Assembly: GCA_039931615.1 (NCBI GenBank)
Contig: JBDTRR010000005.1
Coordinates: 1 to 64,000 of the forward strand
DNA length: 64,000 nucleotides
Direction: 5' to 3'
DNA from: JAHFUI01 sp039931615
Lineage (GTDB): Bacteria; Acidobacteriota; Vicinamibacteria; Vicinamibacterales; CAVVIG01
The notes beneath the pieces are model-generated. The model did not search any database and had not been told where the DNA came from. It saw only the letters and a list, made by a program, of their open reading frames with translations. Positions 1-8,558 of this stretch are shown here, one piece after another. A program made the translations under genes and the position numbers. Each line of letters opens with the position of its first letter. Position 1 is the first letter of the stretch.

Positions 1-629
1 CATCCCATCCCCCAAGGCATCCGAGTGTCAACGATGTAATCGATCCAGGCGCGCGCGACGCGCGCGCGCTGGTGCTGGGGAGATTCGATCAGCACGGCGT
101 CCAGCGAATGTCGCGCTTCCCAGTACTCTGTCCACCCGGTTTTCCGGCCGAGCGTACCCAGCATCAGCCAGACGTAGTTGAGATCAAGCTTGCCGAGGAG
201 GAACAGCGCGGTCGTGTCCTTCGGACGCTCCGCGAGGACGGCCCGCGCGGCTGTCTGTCCCTTCTTGAGTTCCTGCAGGAATGCGGTCATCAGCGCGGGA
301 CAGGGAAGACACGCCTTCCAGGCCTTATCCTTGTCACGCGGTTCACCGAGCGTGCGACGAATCTGGAACAGCAGTGCCGACGTGCGCAGTTCGTGCACCG
401 CGAGCATCCCCTCCTCCGGAGAAAGGGTCTGGGCCATCTCGGCGGCCGCCGCGTACTGTCCGTTGTAGAAGAGCGCCTGCGCGTCAGCCAGCGAGTCCGC
501 GCCGCTGACCTTGACGACGGACAAAATCAGCAGAGGCACCAACACGGCTGAAAGCGAGAGGCGTCGAACGGGTGGAGTCCATGAGACGGTCGCTGGCAAA
601 GCACGGTCTAGGCGGCCCATGGGTCTCAT
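1..629 (-). CDS. Secreted TPR-like protein, 3' end cut by window edge
   Basis: The reading frame runs open from ATG at 629 (second in-frame ATG at 620) to the window edge, about 209 residues, so the C-terminus is missing. An arginine pair followed by a hydrophobic stretch ending VSGADS near residue 45 looks like a signal peptide, so the protein is probably exported. The following part (DAQALFYNGQYAAAAEMA, then a second helix-rich block around ERPKDTTALFLLGKLDLNY) reads like tetratricopeptide helices. Third codon positions are strongly GC-rich, which supports real coding. No good Shine-Dalgarno sequence precedes either ATG. Function is not recognisable; a periplasmic scaffold or binding role is only inferred. 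Confidence 0.7.
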   Translation of the reverse strand, partial: MRPMGRLDRALPATVSWTPPVRRLSLSAVLVPLLILSVVKVSGADSLADAQALFYNGQYAAAAEMAQTLSPEEGMLAVHELRTSALLFQIRRTLGEPRDKDKAWKACLPCPALMTAFLQELKKGQTAARAVLAERPKDTTALFLLGKLDLNYVWLMLGTLGRKTGWTEYWEARHSLDAVLIESPQHQRARVARAWIDYIVDTRMPWGMG

Positions 630-827
630 TATCACGCCCCGAGGTGCCGTTCGGCGAGCCCTGCGGGTGGTGGCGACTCGCCGGTGATCGGTGTGGCGAA
701 CGAGAGCATGCAAAATCGTGAGACGTTTGGCCGCCTTTCCGCCGGGACGGTCAGATTCCGATCGACGATGGCAATCGTGACCTTCAGTAGCCGTGCGGGG
801 CCAAATCGCCGGTGCGGCTCGCACCCA

Positions 828-1820
828 TCAGGCTGTCCAGCTGTGCAGCGTGCGAATGTAGTTCGCCCGTTCGAAGGCGGCGGGGTCGGCCGTCTCTTTC
901 AAACTGGCGAGGCCCTGGGCCTCGGTCAATCGTGTGAACGAGTGCTGCTCCATCCACCGTTCGAGACCCTCGCGCATGACCGTGAAATGCCCAGGGCCCT
1001 GCTTCAGGATGGCCGACACCATCTGTACCGCGTCGGCCCCCGCCAGCAGCGCCTTGATCCCGTCCTCCGGAGTGGCAACGCCGCCCGTCACCGCCAGGGC
1101 CGGCCGGACCCGCCCGCGAAGAATCGCCAGCCACCGCAGGCGCAACAGCAAATCGGCGCTGGTCGACAGTGTCACACGCGGCGTGGGTGTCATGGTTCGG
1201 ATGTCGATGTCTGGCTGGTAGAAGCGGTTGAACAGGACGATCGCATCGGCGCCGGCCGCATCCAGTTGCCGCGCGACGTAGCCGAACGCCGAGAAGAATG
1301 GGGAAACTTTCACGGCGAGCGGAATTTCCAACAGCCGCTTCAGCTCCCGGACGGTGGCCGTCAGCTCATGCTCGACGGCGGCGCCGGGGACGCTCAGATC
1401 GGTGACGACCTCATAGAGGTTCAACTCGAGCGCGTCGGCGCCGGCTTGTTCGACGATGCGGGAGAACGTCAGCCAGGCCGCACCGGACGTGCCGTTGAGC
1501 GACGCGATCACTGGGACGGCCACACTCCGCTTCACGCGAGTGATGTGCTCGGCGTATGCATCGGGTGTCAGCGAGTAGTCATCCGCGCGGGGAAAATGCG
1601 CCAGCGCGCCGGCCCATTCGGCGTCCATCGGGTCCCGCTGACGGATGCGGCCCGTGCCGGTCAAGGTAATCTGCTCCTCGAACAGCGACGGGATCACGAT
1701 CGCGGCGCACCCTCCGTCCTCGAGCCGCTTGACCGTGTCGAGATCGAAGCCGAGCGGCGACGCGCCGGCGATGAAAGGATGGGGGAGTCGGAAGCCGAGA
1801 AACGAGGTGGAAGTGTCCAT
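828..1820 (-). CDS. Dihydroorotate dehydrogenase-like flavoprotein
   Basis: A 330-residue TIM-barrel protein of the dihydroorotate dehydrogenase-like family. It opens with GFRLPHPFIAGASPLGF, the usual start of FMN-binding class 1 enzymes. It also has SLNG, ELNLYE and VKVSPFF strands and a late TGGVATPEDG...GADAVQ segment that matches the FMN-phosphate loop. The start at 1820 was chosen because GAGGAG lies six bases upstream; the in-frame ATG nine codons earlier has no such site. No other pyrimidine gene is nearby, and this subfamily often stands apart from pyrD, so the true substrate is uncertain. It is divergent from the cytochrome operon that begins at 1991, with about 170 bases between. 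Confidence 0.85.
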   Translation of the reverse strand: MDTSTSFLGFRLPHPFIAGASPLGFDLDTVKRLEDGGCAAIVIPSLFEEQITLTGTGRIRQRDPMDAEWAGALAHFPRADDYSLTPDAYAEHITRVKRSVAVPVIASLNGTSGAAWLTFSRIVEQAGADALELNLYEVVTDLSVPGAAVEHELTATVRELKRLLEIPLAVKVSPFFSAFGYVARQLDAAGADAIVLFNRFYQPDIDIRTMTPTPRVTLSTSADLLLRLRWLAILRGRVRPALAVTGGVATPEDGIKALLAGADAVQMVSAILKQGPGHFTVMREGLERWMEQHSFTRLTEAQGLASLKETADPAAFERANYIRTLHSWTA

Positions 1821-1990
1821 GCCTGCTCCTCTGATGATCTCGGCCAACGCACGGTTCGTGCCGTCTCAGCAGCCGACGAGTGCGAACGGGGCTTGCGGCA
1901 GTCGACCGTCAGGGCGGCCGGAATCGGACCGTCGGGGCGGCACGGCTCTTGAGTAGCTGGTGGCCGAGTCGAACGTCCAGGAGGCAGCTG

Positions 1991-2401
1991 ATGTGGAAAA
2001 TATTTGCGGTGGCGGTGGCAGTCATGCTCACGACGACGGCGATGCGGGCGCAGGAGACGGCCGATGCGGCGCTCGTGCAGAGCGGACGTGCGCTGTTCGC
2101 GACCTACTGCGCCAGTTGTCACGGAATCGGCGGCCGGGGCAACGGTCCGGCTGCCGAGGAGTTGCGGCGACGGCCCGCTGATCTGACACAGTTCGCCAAA
2201 CGCAACGGCGGTGTCTTCAACGGCGCGCGGATTCACAACATCGTCGACGGTCGGGCCGTGAAGGCGCACGGCACGATGGAGATGCCGGTCTGGGGCGACG
2301 CGTTCAAGTGGCGCGAAGGCCTGCCCGAAGACGGCATCGCGGTCCGAATCGACGCGCTGGTCCGGTATCTCGAGTCGATCCAGGAACGGGCGAGCCACTG
2401 A
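1991..2401 (+). CDS. Secreted monoheme cytochrome c
   Basis: A 136-residue class I-type cytochrome c with an N-terminal signal peptide (MWKIFAVAVAVMLTTTAMRAQ). One heme motif, CASCH, lies near residue 38, and MPVWGDAF supplies a likely axial methionine in the C-terminal half. Start ATG 1991 is preceded by GGAGG at normal spacing; the longer frame back to 1880 has no signal. It probably shuttles single electrons in the periplasm. The next gene is a close paralogue (CASCHG.GGKG/RG.GP, RRPAD/PDLT, MPVWG, IESIQ) starting 32 bases downstream, so the two are likely one transcript ending at the hairpin near 2900. Confidence 0.9.
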   Translation: MWKIFAVAVAVMLTTTAMRAQETADAALVQSGRALFATYCASCHGIGGRGNGPAAEELRRRPADLTQFAKRNGGVFNGARIHNIVDGRAVKAHGTMEMPVWGDAFKWREGLPEDGIAVRIDALVRYLESIQERASH

Positions 2402-2433
2402 TGGCTGGCCACGCACGACCTGAAGGAGGTCCT

Positions 2434-2874
2434 ATGCGTCGAACAGCGAGCGGCTTCTGCGGTGGGCTGCTCGCGCTGACCCTGATCGGGGCGGGCGGCG
2501 TCGGCCTCGCCGGCCAGCAAACGGGCCGGACGCCACCGCCCCTCTTGATCCCGTCCCTCGTTGGCGGCGATCTCTTTCGGTTCTACTGCGCGAGCTGTCA
2601 TGGCCGCGACGGCAAGGGAGACGGCCCGGTGGCGGCGGCGCTGAATCGCCGGCCGCCTGACCTCACCACCCTGGCACAGCGCAGCGGCGGGCGCTTTCCG
2701 ACCGATCGCGTCCAGGGATTCGTCGCCGGGGACCGCGAGCCCACGAGCGCCCATGGGCTGGCCGACATGCCGGTGTGGGGACCGATCTTCCAGGCCCTGG
2801 ATCCGCAGGATCGGTTGAACCGCATCCGGATCGAAAACGTTGTCGCGTTCATCGAATCGATCCAAACGAAGTAA
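2434..2874 (+). CDS. Secreted monoheme cytochrome c, paralogue of the preceding gene
   Basis: A 146-residue cytochrome c. The start at 2434 is fixed by AAGGAGGT four bases upstream; ATG 2401, which overlaps the previous stop, is in frame but lacks a site. A signal peptide (MRRTASGFCGGLLALTLIGA...) is followed by CASCHGRDGKGDGP and a MPVWGPIF segment that should give the second heme ligand. The spacing between heme motif and methionine matches the gene at 1991, so the pair is a local duplication. Probably a periplasmic electron carrier for the multiheme genes downstream, although an unrelated partner oxidase or dehydrogenase cannot be excluded. Confidence 0.9.
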   Translation: MRRTASGFCGGLLALTLIGAGGVGLAGQQTGRTPPPLLIPSLVGGDLFRFYCASCHGRDGKGDGPVAAALNRRPPDLTTLAQRSGGRFPTDRVQGFVAGDREPTSAHGLADMPVWGPIFQALDPQDRLNRIRIENVVAFIESIQTK

Positions 2875-2881
2875 ATGGTTC

Positions 2882-2911
2882 CTCGCCGTCGGTCCGGCGA
2901 GCGGGCTTTTT
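2882..2911 (+). terminator. Rho-independent-type terminator after the two cytochromes c
   Basis: CTCGCCG (2882-2888) pairs perfectly with CGGCGAG (2895-2901) over a six-base loop, and the strand runs on through CGGGC into five T residues at 2907-2911. It sits directly after the stop at 2874. The rest of the roughly 310-base gap up to the next cytochrome gene shows no gene. Confidence 0.6.
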
Positions 2912-3183
2912 CGCAGAGCACTGCGGAATAGTTCCCACCCCGTCGGCCCGCCAACCCAGGGCTGCCGCCGAAATCCCGGACAAACGCCTGAAGCCAGCTC
3001 GGGCATAGGCGTTGCCGTTGGGGTGGATATCCGGCGGAAAGAGACGCACCGGCGTCCGCCGCTTCATCGCCGCACGCGCCGATGTCGCCGGACGATTGGC
3101 GCCGTGAAACCGGATGACTGTGCAATTTGGTACATCGCGAAGAGCCTGATTGCGGAATCATTCACGCTCATTGAGGAGGGTTC

Positions 3184-3513
3184 GTGGTGAGAGTCGCCTG
3201 GTACGTGATGGCGTTGGTTGGTCTCGCGGTGCCGGCCCTGGCGCAGGATGCAAAGGCCGTTGGCGAGAAGGTCTACGCCGAGCAGAAGTGTGCGGTGTGC
3301 CATGCCGTTGGCGGCAAAGGCAACGCGAAGGGGCCGCTGGACGAGGTCGGCAGCAAGCTGACGGCGGACGACATCCGCGCCTGGATCACCGACGCGAAAG
3401 GGATGACCGCCAAGACGAAGGCGGCCCGCAAGCCGGAGATGAAGGTCTACACCCTGCCGAAAGAGGACGTCGACGGGCTGGTCGCCTACCTGTCGGCGAT
3501 GAAGAAAAAATAG
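3184..3513 (+). CDS. Small secreted cytochrome c (copy 1)
   Basis: A 109-residue monoheme cytochrome with a signal peptide (VVRVAWYVMALVGLAVPALAQ) and one CAVCH motif. The start is GTG 3184, with GAGGAGG just upstream; GTG 3187 is also possible. The conserved tail GMTAKTKA.RKP.MK.Y.LP contains the methionines that could be axial ligands. It is a clear paralogue of the gene at 7189 (roughly 60% identical by eye over the mature part). In both copies the gene stands at the head of a multiheme block, which suggests the pair marks the left ends of two tandem duplicate units. Likely periplasmic shuttle to the multiheme proteins. Confidence 0.9.
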   Translation: MVRVAWYVMALVGLAVPALAQDAKAVGEKVYAEQKCAVCHAVGGKGNAKGPLDEVGSKLTADDIRAWITDAKGMTAKTKAARKPEMKVYTLPKEDVDGLVAYLSAMKKK

Positions 3514-3516
3514 CGG

Positions 3517-3582
3517 ATGGGGGCCGACGTTCGGCTGACCCGCAGCCCCCTGTCGGTCGCGGGGATGGTGCTGACCATGCAC
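3517..3582 (+). pseudogene. 5' fragment of an ImcH-like NapC/NirT cytochrome gene
   Basis: Starting at ATG 3517, three bases after the previous stop, the translation reads MGADVRLTRSPLSVAGMVLT. This matches the N-terminus of the intact gene at 9750, which reads PLIRSPISVAGMVLT at the beginning of its first membrane helix. The DNA is also similar here (for example TCGGTCGCGGG.ATGGTGCTGAC in both). After that point the similarity stops and no heme motif follows, so only about 20 codons of the gene remain. The frame continues without sense toward 3897. It is read here as the stump left by a deletion of about 1.3 kb. Confidence 0.65.
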
Positions 3583-3690
3583 GATCTCGTCGGCCGGCAT
3601 CCACGAGGGCTCGCCCGAGCCGCGTGCATGTGGGGGAGCGTCCCGGACGACCGGAACGTCTCCGGACCTCCGGCGGCGTGGGTGTGCCAT

Positions 3691-3724
3691 TTTGAACAGT
3701 TTGAACACAGCGACTTGCCTATAG
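3691..3724 (+). promoter_or_regulatory. Tandem 9-base repeat and -10-like box upstream of mtrA
   Basis: TTTGAACAG TTTGAACAC (3691-3708) is a near-perfect tandem repeat, followed by TATAGT at 3719-3724, about 155 bases before the mtrA start. The spacing does not give a clean -35/-10 pair, so a promoter is only suggested. The repeat could be an operator. Apart from this and the imcH-like stump, nothing was recognised between 3583 and 3880. Confidence 0.3.
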
Positions 3725-3880
3725 TGGCGTCTCGGCAGAGGACGGGGTGGGCACGCAGGAAGACCTGCGCTTCGACCTCTGACAGGCGGACCCGCGACAG
3801 ACGTGTCTGTCGAGCAGACCCCGTGTGCGGGGATCATGCGTTGCGCCCAATCCGTGCTTCAGCCCTCGGAGCTTCGAACC

Positions 3881-4870
3881 ATGAACCTTGGCGGTAACCG
3901 GTTGCGATTGCGCGTTGTTCTGGGTTTGTTCGCGCTGGCGTGGGTGACGGCAGTGGTGGTGTCCGCCGCCGGCCGGCCGGCCCCGGCGCAGTCCGCCGTG
4001 TCTCAGGGCGCCTCTGCGGGGTCTGCTGCGTCTTCACCGTCGGCGCAGGCTGGCGGGTTCGTGGGCGACGATACGTGCATCGCCTGTCACGAATCGGAAG
4101 GCAAGACCCTCCGCGGCACGCTGCACGGCAAGGCACAGAACGCGCGCACGCCGGCCGCGAAGACCGGCCAGGCCTGCGAGAGCTGTCATGGGCCCGGCCA
4201 GGCGCATGTCGACACCGGCGACAAGACCAAGATCAAGGTGTTCACGGCGATGTCGCCGAAGGACGCCAACTCGACCTGCTTGACGTGTCACAGCAAGGGC
4301 TCGCATGCGCAATGGAACGGCGGGATGCACGATGCGCGCAACGTCGCGTGCGTGACCTGCCACAGCGTCCACAGCGCGAAATCGGAGCGGGGACAGCTGA
4401 AGACGGTGATGGCGGTCGAGACCTGCCAGGCCTGCCACAAGCAGGAGGCGATGAAGGTCAAGAAGTCCGGACACATGCCGGTGCGTGAAGGCAAGATGGA
4501 CTGCACCAGCTGCCACACCCCGCACGGTTCGACCAACGTCCGCATGCTCAAGGTGGGGAACACGCTCAACGAGACGTGCGCGAGCTGCCACGCCGAGAAG
4601 CGGGGGCCGTTCCTGCACGATCACGCCGCCGGGCGCGAGAACTGCGCCAGCTGTCACGATCCGCACGGGTCGAACAACGACCGCATGCTGATCGCCAAGG
4701 AGCCGATGCTCTGCCAGCGCTGCCACGTCTCCAGCCGGCATCCGGCGACGATCTACGACGGCACGCAGATCGCGGCCGCCAGCAACCGGGCCGTCGGGCG
4801 CAGTTGCGTCAACTGCCACTCGCAGATTCACGGGTCGAACCACCCCGCGGGCGGGATGTTCCTTCGTTAG
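3881..4870 (+). CDS. mtrA: Decaheme cytochrome c, MtrA/DmsE family
   Basis: A 329-residue exported cytochrome with ten CXXCH motifs: CIACH (66-70), CESCH, CLTCH, CVTCH, CQACH, CTSCH, CASCH, CASCH, CQRCH and CVNCH (309-313). Length and heme number match MtrA, PioA, MtoA and DmsE, which sit inside an outer-membrane barrel and conduct electrons across it. A signal peptide covers roughly residues 8-37. ATG 3881 was chosen over ATG 3803 because a GGAG lies nine bases upstream and the protein then begins with its signal peptide. The barrel gene follows 17 bases later, as in known mtr/pio/mto operons. No extracellular MtrC-like decaheme lipoprotein is present, so a PioAB- or MtoAB-like arrangement is possible. 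Direction of electron flow cannot be told from sequence. Confidence 0.93.
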   Translation: MNLGGNRLRLRVVLGLFALAWVTAVVVSAAGRPAPAQSAVSQGASAGSAASSPSAQAGGFVGDDTCIACHESEGKTLRGTLHGKAQNARTPAAKTGQACESCHGPGQAHVDTGDKTKIKVFTAMSPKDANSTCLTCHSKGSHAQWNGGMHDARNVACVTCHSVHSAKSERGQLKTVMAVETCQACHKQEAMKVKKSGHMPVREGKMDCTSCHTPHGSTNVRMLKVGNTLNETCASCHAEKRGPFLHDHAAGRENCASCHDPHGSNNDRMLIAKEPMLCQRCHVSSRHPATIYDGTQIAAASNRAVGRSCVNCHSQIHGSNHPAGGMFLR

Positions 4871-4887
4871 CCGGCGGGGAGGATGTG

Positions 4888-7110
4888 ATGCGCATCAGAC
4901 GAATCATGGTGGTTGCCGGAGTTCTGCTGATCGCCGCCGGTGCGGACGCCCAGGAAGAAGCCGGTAAGGCCGCGGCGACCCAGCGGGACGTGCCGAGAAC
5001 GGCGGCCGCGGCGATCCCGGACATTCCGCTCGTCAACCAGATCGACTTCGGGATCCGGGGCACGTCCTTCGGCTCCGGATCGGACCCTGCCCGTTACCAG
5101 CGGTACCGGGACCTCCGGGACGGCGGGACGATCGACCATCTCCGCATCTTCAAGGACACCGACACCCACCGCTACAATCTGCAGGCGGACAACGTCGGCT
5201 ACCGGGATCAGCGCTTCTCGGCCTCGTACATGAACTACGGCAAGGTCAAGGCGAGCTTCGAGTGGAACCAGATCCCGCTCTTCTACAGCCAGACCACGAG
5301 CACGCTCTACGACCAATCGGTACCCGGTCAGCTGACGCTCGCCGACAGCATCCAGTCCGGCATCCAGAACCGGACGCTGACCCTGGCCAGCGCGCTGGGC
5401 GGCGCCTCGGTCTTCGACCTCCGGACGCGGCGCGACGTCGCGGACTTCTCGCTGACCTACAGTGCGAATAACAATGTCGACGTCAACCTCACGTTCAGGA
5501 ACACGCAGAAGACCGGCGCCTATCCGTGGGGCGGCAGTTTCGGGATCAGCAACGCCATCGCCACCGAGCTGCCGGTGCCCGTGGATCATCGGACGACCGA
5601 GTTCGGGACCAACCTCGAGTACGCCAACGATCGGGGCTTTGCGCGCATCGGCTACGACGGTTCGCTCTTCCGCAACACCGTCACGACGCTGACGTGGGAC
5701 AACCCGTCCCGGGTCGCGGATTCGCCGACCGCCGGACCGGCGCAGGGGCGGATGGCCCTGTGGCCGGACACCGAGATGCACACGGTCAGCGGGGCGGGCG
5801 GGCTGAACCTGCCCGGCGGCAGCCACGCCACCGCGTTCCTGTCGGTTTCCAGCCTGACGAACAACAACCCGCTGCTCCCGTACACCATCAACAGCGCGCT
5901 CGTCTCGCCGGGGCTCGATCGGGCGGACTCCGACGTCTCGGCGCGGGTGACCGCCATGAACTACGCGTTCACCTCGCGGCCGGTGGCGACGCTCTGGTTC
6001 AGCGCCCGCTACCGCCAGTACGAGTTCGACAACCGCACTGTGCCGTTCGAGACCCATGACAGCGTCAACTACGACACGACTCTCGTGGCGCTCAACAAGG
6101 AGAGCGAACCATTCGGCTCCACCCGCCACACCTTCGACGCCGACGCGTCGTTCACGCCGGTCAGGCACGTCGGCTTCCGCGCCGGCTACACCCGTGAAGA
6201 CGTCGACCGGACCCTCCGCATCGTCGAGAAGACGACCGAGGACATCGCGCGGGCGTCGGTGGATCTGACCGGTCTCAGCTGGCTGACCGTGCGCGGCGTC
6301 TATGAGCATTCGAAGCGCGTCGGGTCGGCGGTGAACGGGCTGGAGCTGCTGGCGATCGGCGAGCAGCCGTTGCTGCGCCAGTACGACATCTCGGACCGCA
6401 ACCAGAATCGCTTCAACGCGATCGCGCAGATCACGCCGCTCTCGTCGTTCTCGGTCAACGTGTCCGCGGGCATCGGCACGCAGGAGTACCCCAATACCTA
6501 CTTCGGGCTGCGCAACAACGACAACCACGTCTACTCGCTCGGGTTCGACTACGTTCCATCCAACAACATCTCGCTTGGCGCGAGCTACGGCTACGAAAAG
6601 TACACCGCCCTGCAGGCCTCGAGAACGGCCAACCCGCTGCCGGCCAACACGGAGGCGTTCCTGAACGATCCGACGCAGCAGTTCAACGACCCGCGCCGCG
6701 ACTGGACCGACGACAGCGCGGACCGGGTCCGCACGATCGACGTGTCGATGGATCTGATCAAGCTGCTGCGGAAGACCGACATCAAGTTCGCCTACGACTA
6801 CAGCCGTGCGCAGTCCACCTATACCTACGGGCTGGCGGCCAACACGGTCATCGCCACGCCGGTGCAGCTCTCGCCGGTGGTCAACGAGCTGCAGCGCGGG
6901 ACCATCGACGGCCTCTACTTCATCACCCGTCGCCTCGCCGTCGGGCTCGCCTACTGGTTCGACAAGTACAAGGTCGACGACTTCGCGCTCGGCCCGGTCG
7001 AAAGCCTGGCCCAGCCCGCGACCGCGACGCCGACGCTGATGATGCTCGGATATTTCTACCGCCCCTACACCGCGAACACCGTCACGGCCCGCCTGACGGT
7101 GCTCTGGTAG
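4888..7110 (+). CDS. mtrB: MtrB/PioB-family outer-membrane beta-barrel
   Basis: A 740-residue protein with a signal peptide (MRIRRIMVVAGVLLIAAGADAQ). A long series of alternating polar and hydrophobic strands follows, and the chain ends in ...RLTVLW, a terminal aromatic residue typical of outer-membrane barrels. Family hallmarks are present: the early FGIRGTSFGSGSDPARYQRYRD region and the final LGYFYRPYTANTVTARLTVLW. GGGGAGG lies just before ATG 4888. Shewanella MtrB carries a CXXC near its N-terminus; none is present here. It should sheath the decaheme protein encoded 17 bases upstream, forming a transmembrane electron conduit. A decayed copy of its C-terminus is found at 11260-11453. Confidence 0.92.
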   Translation: MRIRRIMVVAGVLLIAAGADAQEEAGKAAATQRDVPRTAAAAIPDIPLVNQIDFGIRGTSFGSGSDPARYQRYRDLRDGGTIDHLRIFKDTDTHRYNLQADNVGYRDQRFSASYMNYGKVKASFEWNQIPLFYSQTTSTLYDQSVPGQLTLADSIQSGIQNRTLTLASALGGASVFDLRTRRDVADFSLTYSANNNVDVNLTFRNTQKTGAYPWGGSFGISNAIATELPVPVDHRTTEFGTNLEYANDRGFARIGYDGSLFRNTVTTLTWDNPSRVADSPTAGPAQGRMALWPDTEMHTVSGAGGLNLPGGSHATAFLSVSSLTNNNPLLPYTINSALVSPGLDRADSDVSARVTAMNYAFTSRPVATLWFSARYRQYEFDNRTVPFETHDSVNYDTTLVALNKESEPFGSTRHTFDADASFTPVRHVGFRAGYTREDVDRTLRIVEKTTEDIARASVDLTGLSWLTVRGVYEHSKRVGSAVNGLELLAIGEQPLLRQYDISDRNQNRFNAIAQITPLSSFSVNVSAGIGTQEYPNTYFGLRNNDNHVYSLGFDYVPSNNISLGASYGYEKYTALQASRTANPLPANTEAFLNDPTQQFNDPRRDWTDDSADRVRTIDVSMDLIKLLRKTDIKFAYDYSRAQSTYTYGLAANTVIATPVQLSPVVNELQRGTIDGLYFITRRLAVGLAYWFDKYKVDDFALGPVESLAQPATATPTLMMLGYFYRPYTANTVTARLTVLW

Positions 7111-7188
7111 GTGGCGGAATTGATCGGTGACCGGCGAAGACGACACGCAGCCGTGGACCGGCTTCCACGAGCCATCAAGGAAAGCGCC

Positions 7189-7521
7189 ATGTTCAGGGTA
7201 ATGACCGCATTGACGTTGTGCATCGGCATCGCCGCGACGGCGGCGGCTCAGGACGCGAAGATCGCACAGGGCGAGAAGGTCTACGCCGATCAGAAGTGCG
7301 CCTTGTGCCACTCGATCGCGGACAAGGGCAACAAGAAAGGACCGCTCGACGGCGTCGCCTCCAAGTTGAAGGTCGAGGAGATGCGCGAGTGGATTGTCGA
7401 CGCGCCAGGCATGACCGCGAAGACGAAGGCGCCGCGCAAGCCCCTGATGAAGTCGTACAAGCTCCCGAAACCGGATGAGGATGCACTCGTCGCGTATCTG
7501 GTGACGTTGAAGAAGACGTAG
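7189..7521 (+). CDS. Small secreted cytochrome c (copy 2)
   Basis: A 110-residue monoheme cytochrome c: signal peptide MFRVMTALTLCIGIAATAAAQ, heme motif CALCH and the same GMTAKTKAPRKPLMK.Y.LP tail as the gene at 3184. ATG 7189 has AAGGA upstream; the longer frame back to 7111 starts inside the intergenic space. It begins 78 bases after the barrel gene and 23 bases before the nine-heme cytochrome, so it probably belongs to the second transcript segment of the locus. Proposed role is a soluble carrier between the inner-membrane cytochromes and the decaheme conduit. Confidence 0.9.
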   Translation: MFRVMTALTLCIGIAATAAAQDAKIAQGEKVYADQKCALCHSIADKGNKKGPLDGVASKLKVEEMREWIVDAPGMTAKTKAPRKPLMKSYKLPKPDEDALVAYLVTLKKT

Positions 7522-7544
7522 CGTTCGGCCGGTCGAACTGCGGC

Positions 7545-8558
7545 ATGCGCACACTATTCTCCGTCCTGCTGATTGCCGCCGGCTTGCTCCTTGGCGAGGC
7601 GCCGCTCGCCGTCGCGGGGCAGTCGTCTCCCCAGCCGCCGGCCAATGACGATTGCCTCGTCTGCCACGGCGATCCCGAGGTCAAACGCGCGAACGGCACG
7701 CCGGTGGCGGTGAACGGGCCGGCGTTCGCGGCCTCCAGGCACGGTCCGATGGCATGTGTGGACTGCCACGCGGATCTCGCGACGACGACCGAATTTCCCC
7801 ACCCCGAGGCGCTGAAGAAGGTCGACTGCGCCAGTTGTCACGGCGATATCGGGGCGACGTATCGCGACAGCATTCACGCCCGGGCGCGTGAACAATCCGG
7901 TCTCAACGTCGCGCCGGCCTGCGCCGACTGCCACGGCCGTCACGACATTCTCGGCAAGGCGGACCCGAAGAGCCGCGTCGCCCACGCGCAGGTGCCGGTC
8001 ACCTGCGGTGTCTGCCATGACGGGATCAGGCGGCGCTACGAGATGAGTGCGCACGCCGTCGCCCTCAAACAGGCAGACCCGCGCGCCCCGGTCTGCTCCG
8101 ACTGCCACACGGCGCACGCGATCCGTCGCACCGACACCGACGCGTCGCGGCTCGGCGCGACCGCTGAGTGCGGGGCGTGCCACCAGTCGGTCGCCGAAGC
8201 GTTCACGCGCACCTTTCACGGCAAGGTGACGCAGCTCGGCTCCGCCGGCGCGGCGGCGTGTGCCAACTGCCACGGCGCGCACGACATCCTGCCGGCCTCG
8301 GACCCCGCCTCCACGGTGTCGCCGCAGAAGCTGCAGGCGACGTGCGGCTCGTGCCACGAAGGCGCCAATGCGAGCTTCGTGCAGTACGACCCCCATCCGG
8401 ACCCGCGCGACTACCAGCGGAGCGCGGCGCTCTGGTGGGCGAACCGCTTCTACTGGGTGCTGATCCCGGGGTGCTTCGGATTCTTCGGGGTCCACAGCCT
8501 GCTGTGGTTCTGGCGAGCGAAGCGGGACGCGCGCGCGAACCAGGGGCGGGGCCGATGA
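7545..8558 (+). CDS. Nine-heme cytochrome c with C-terminal membrane anchor
   Basis: A 337-residue protein with a signal peptide (1-25) and nine CXXCH motifs from CLVCH (37-41) to CGSCH (267-271). A hydrophobic helix follows near residues 301-322 (FYWVLIPGCFGFFGVHSLLWFW) and then a basic tail, so the heme domain faces the periplasm. Recurrent CH(G)xxHD and CxxCHxxHA patterns are those of cytochrome c3/c7-like tandem units. The stop codon overlaps the start of the cytochrome b gene by ATGA, which implies translational coupling and a complex of the two. Such multiheme c plus cytochrome b pairs act as menaquinol dehydrogenases (Cbc-type) in metal reducers; that role is inferred here. Confidence 0.9.
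   Translation: MRTLFSVLLIAAGLLLGEAPLAVAGQSSPQPPANDDCLVCHGDPEVKRANGTPVAVNGPAFAASRHGPMACVDCHADLATTTEFPHPEALKKVDCASCHGDIGATYRDSIHARAREQSGLNVAPACADCHGRHDILGKADPKSRVAHAQVPVTCGVCHDGIRRRYEMSAHAVALKQADPRAPVCSDCHTAHAIRRTDTDASRLGATAECGACHQSVAEAFTRTFHGKVTQLGSAGAAACANCHGAHDILPASDPASTVSPQKLQATCGSCHEGANASFVQYDPHPDPRDYQRSAALWWANRFYWVLIPGCFGFFGVHSLLWFWRAKRDARANQGRGR

Noticed and set aside
684..1952. Long + strand frame over the dihydroorotate dehydrogenase-like gene
   Set aside because: It is antisense to a gene with clear family motifs, is rich in Arg/Gly/Gln with no family match, and arises from high GC content.
3881..4870. DmsE as part of a dimethyl-sulfoxide reductase system
   Set aside because: The decaheme protein belongs to the same superfamily, but no DmsA/DmsB-type molybdenum reductase is encoded near it; the neutral MtrA-type name fits the context better.
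4867..7554. 895-codon frame on the - strand opposite the barrel gene
   Set aside because: It mirrors the GC-rich codons of mtrB, has a Val/Arg/Asp-repetitive composition, no start signal and no domain; the + strand gene explains the region fully.
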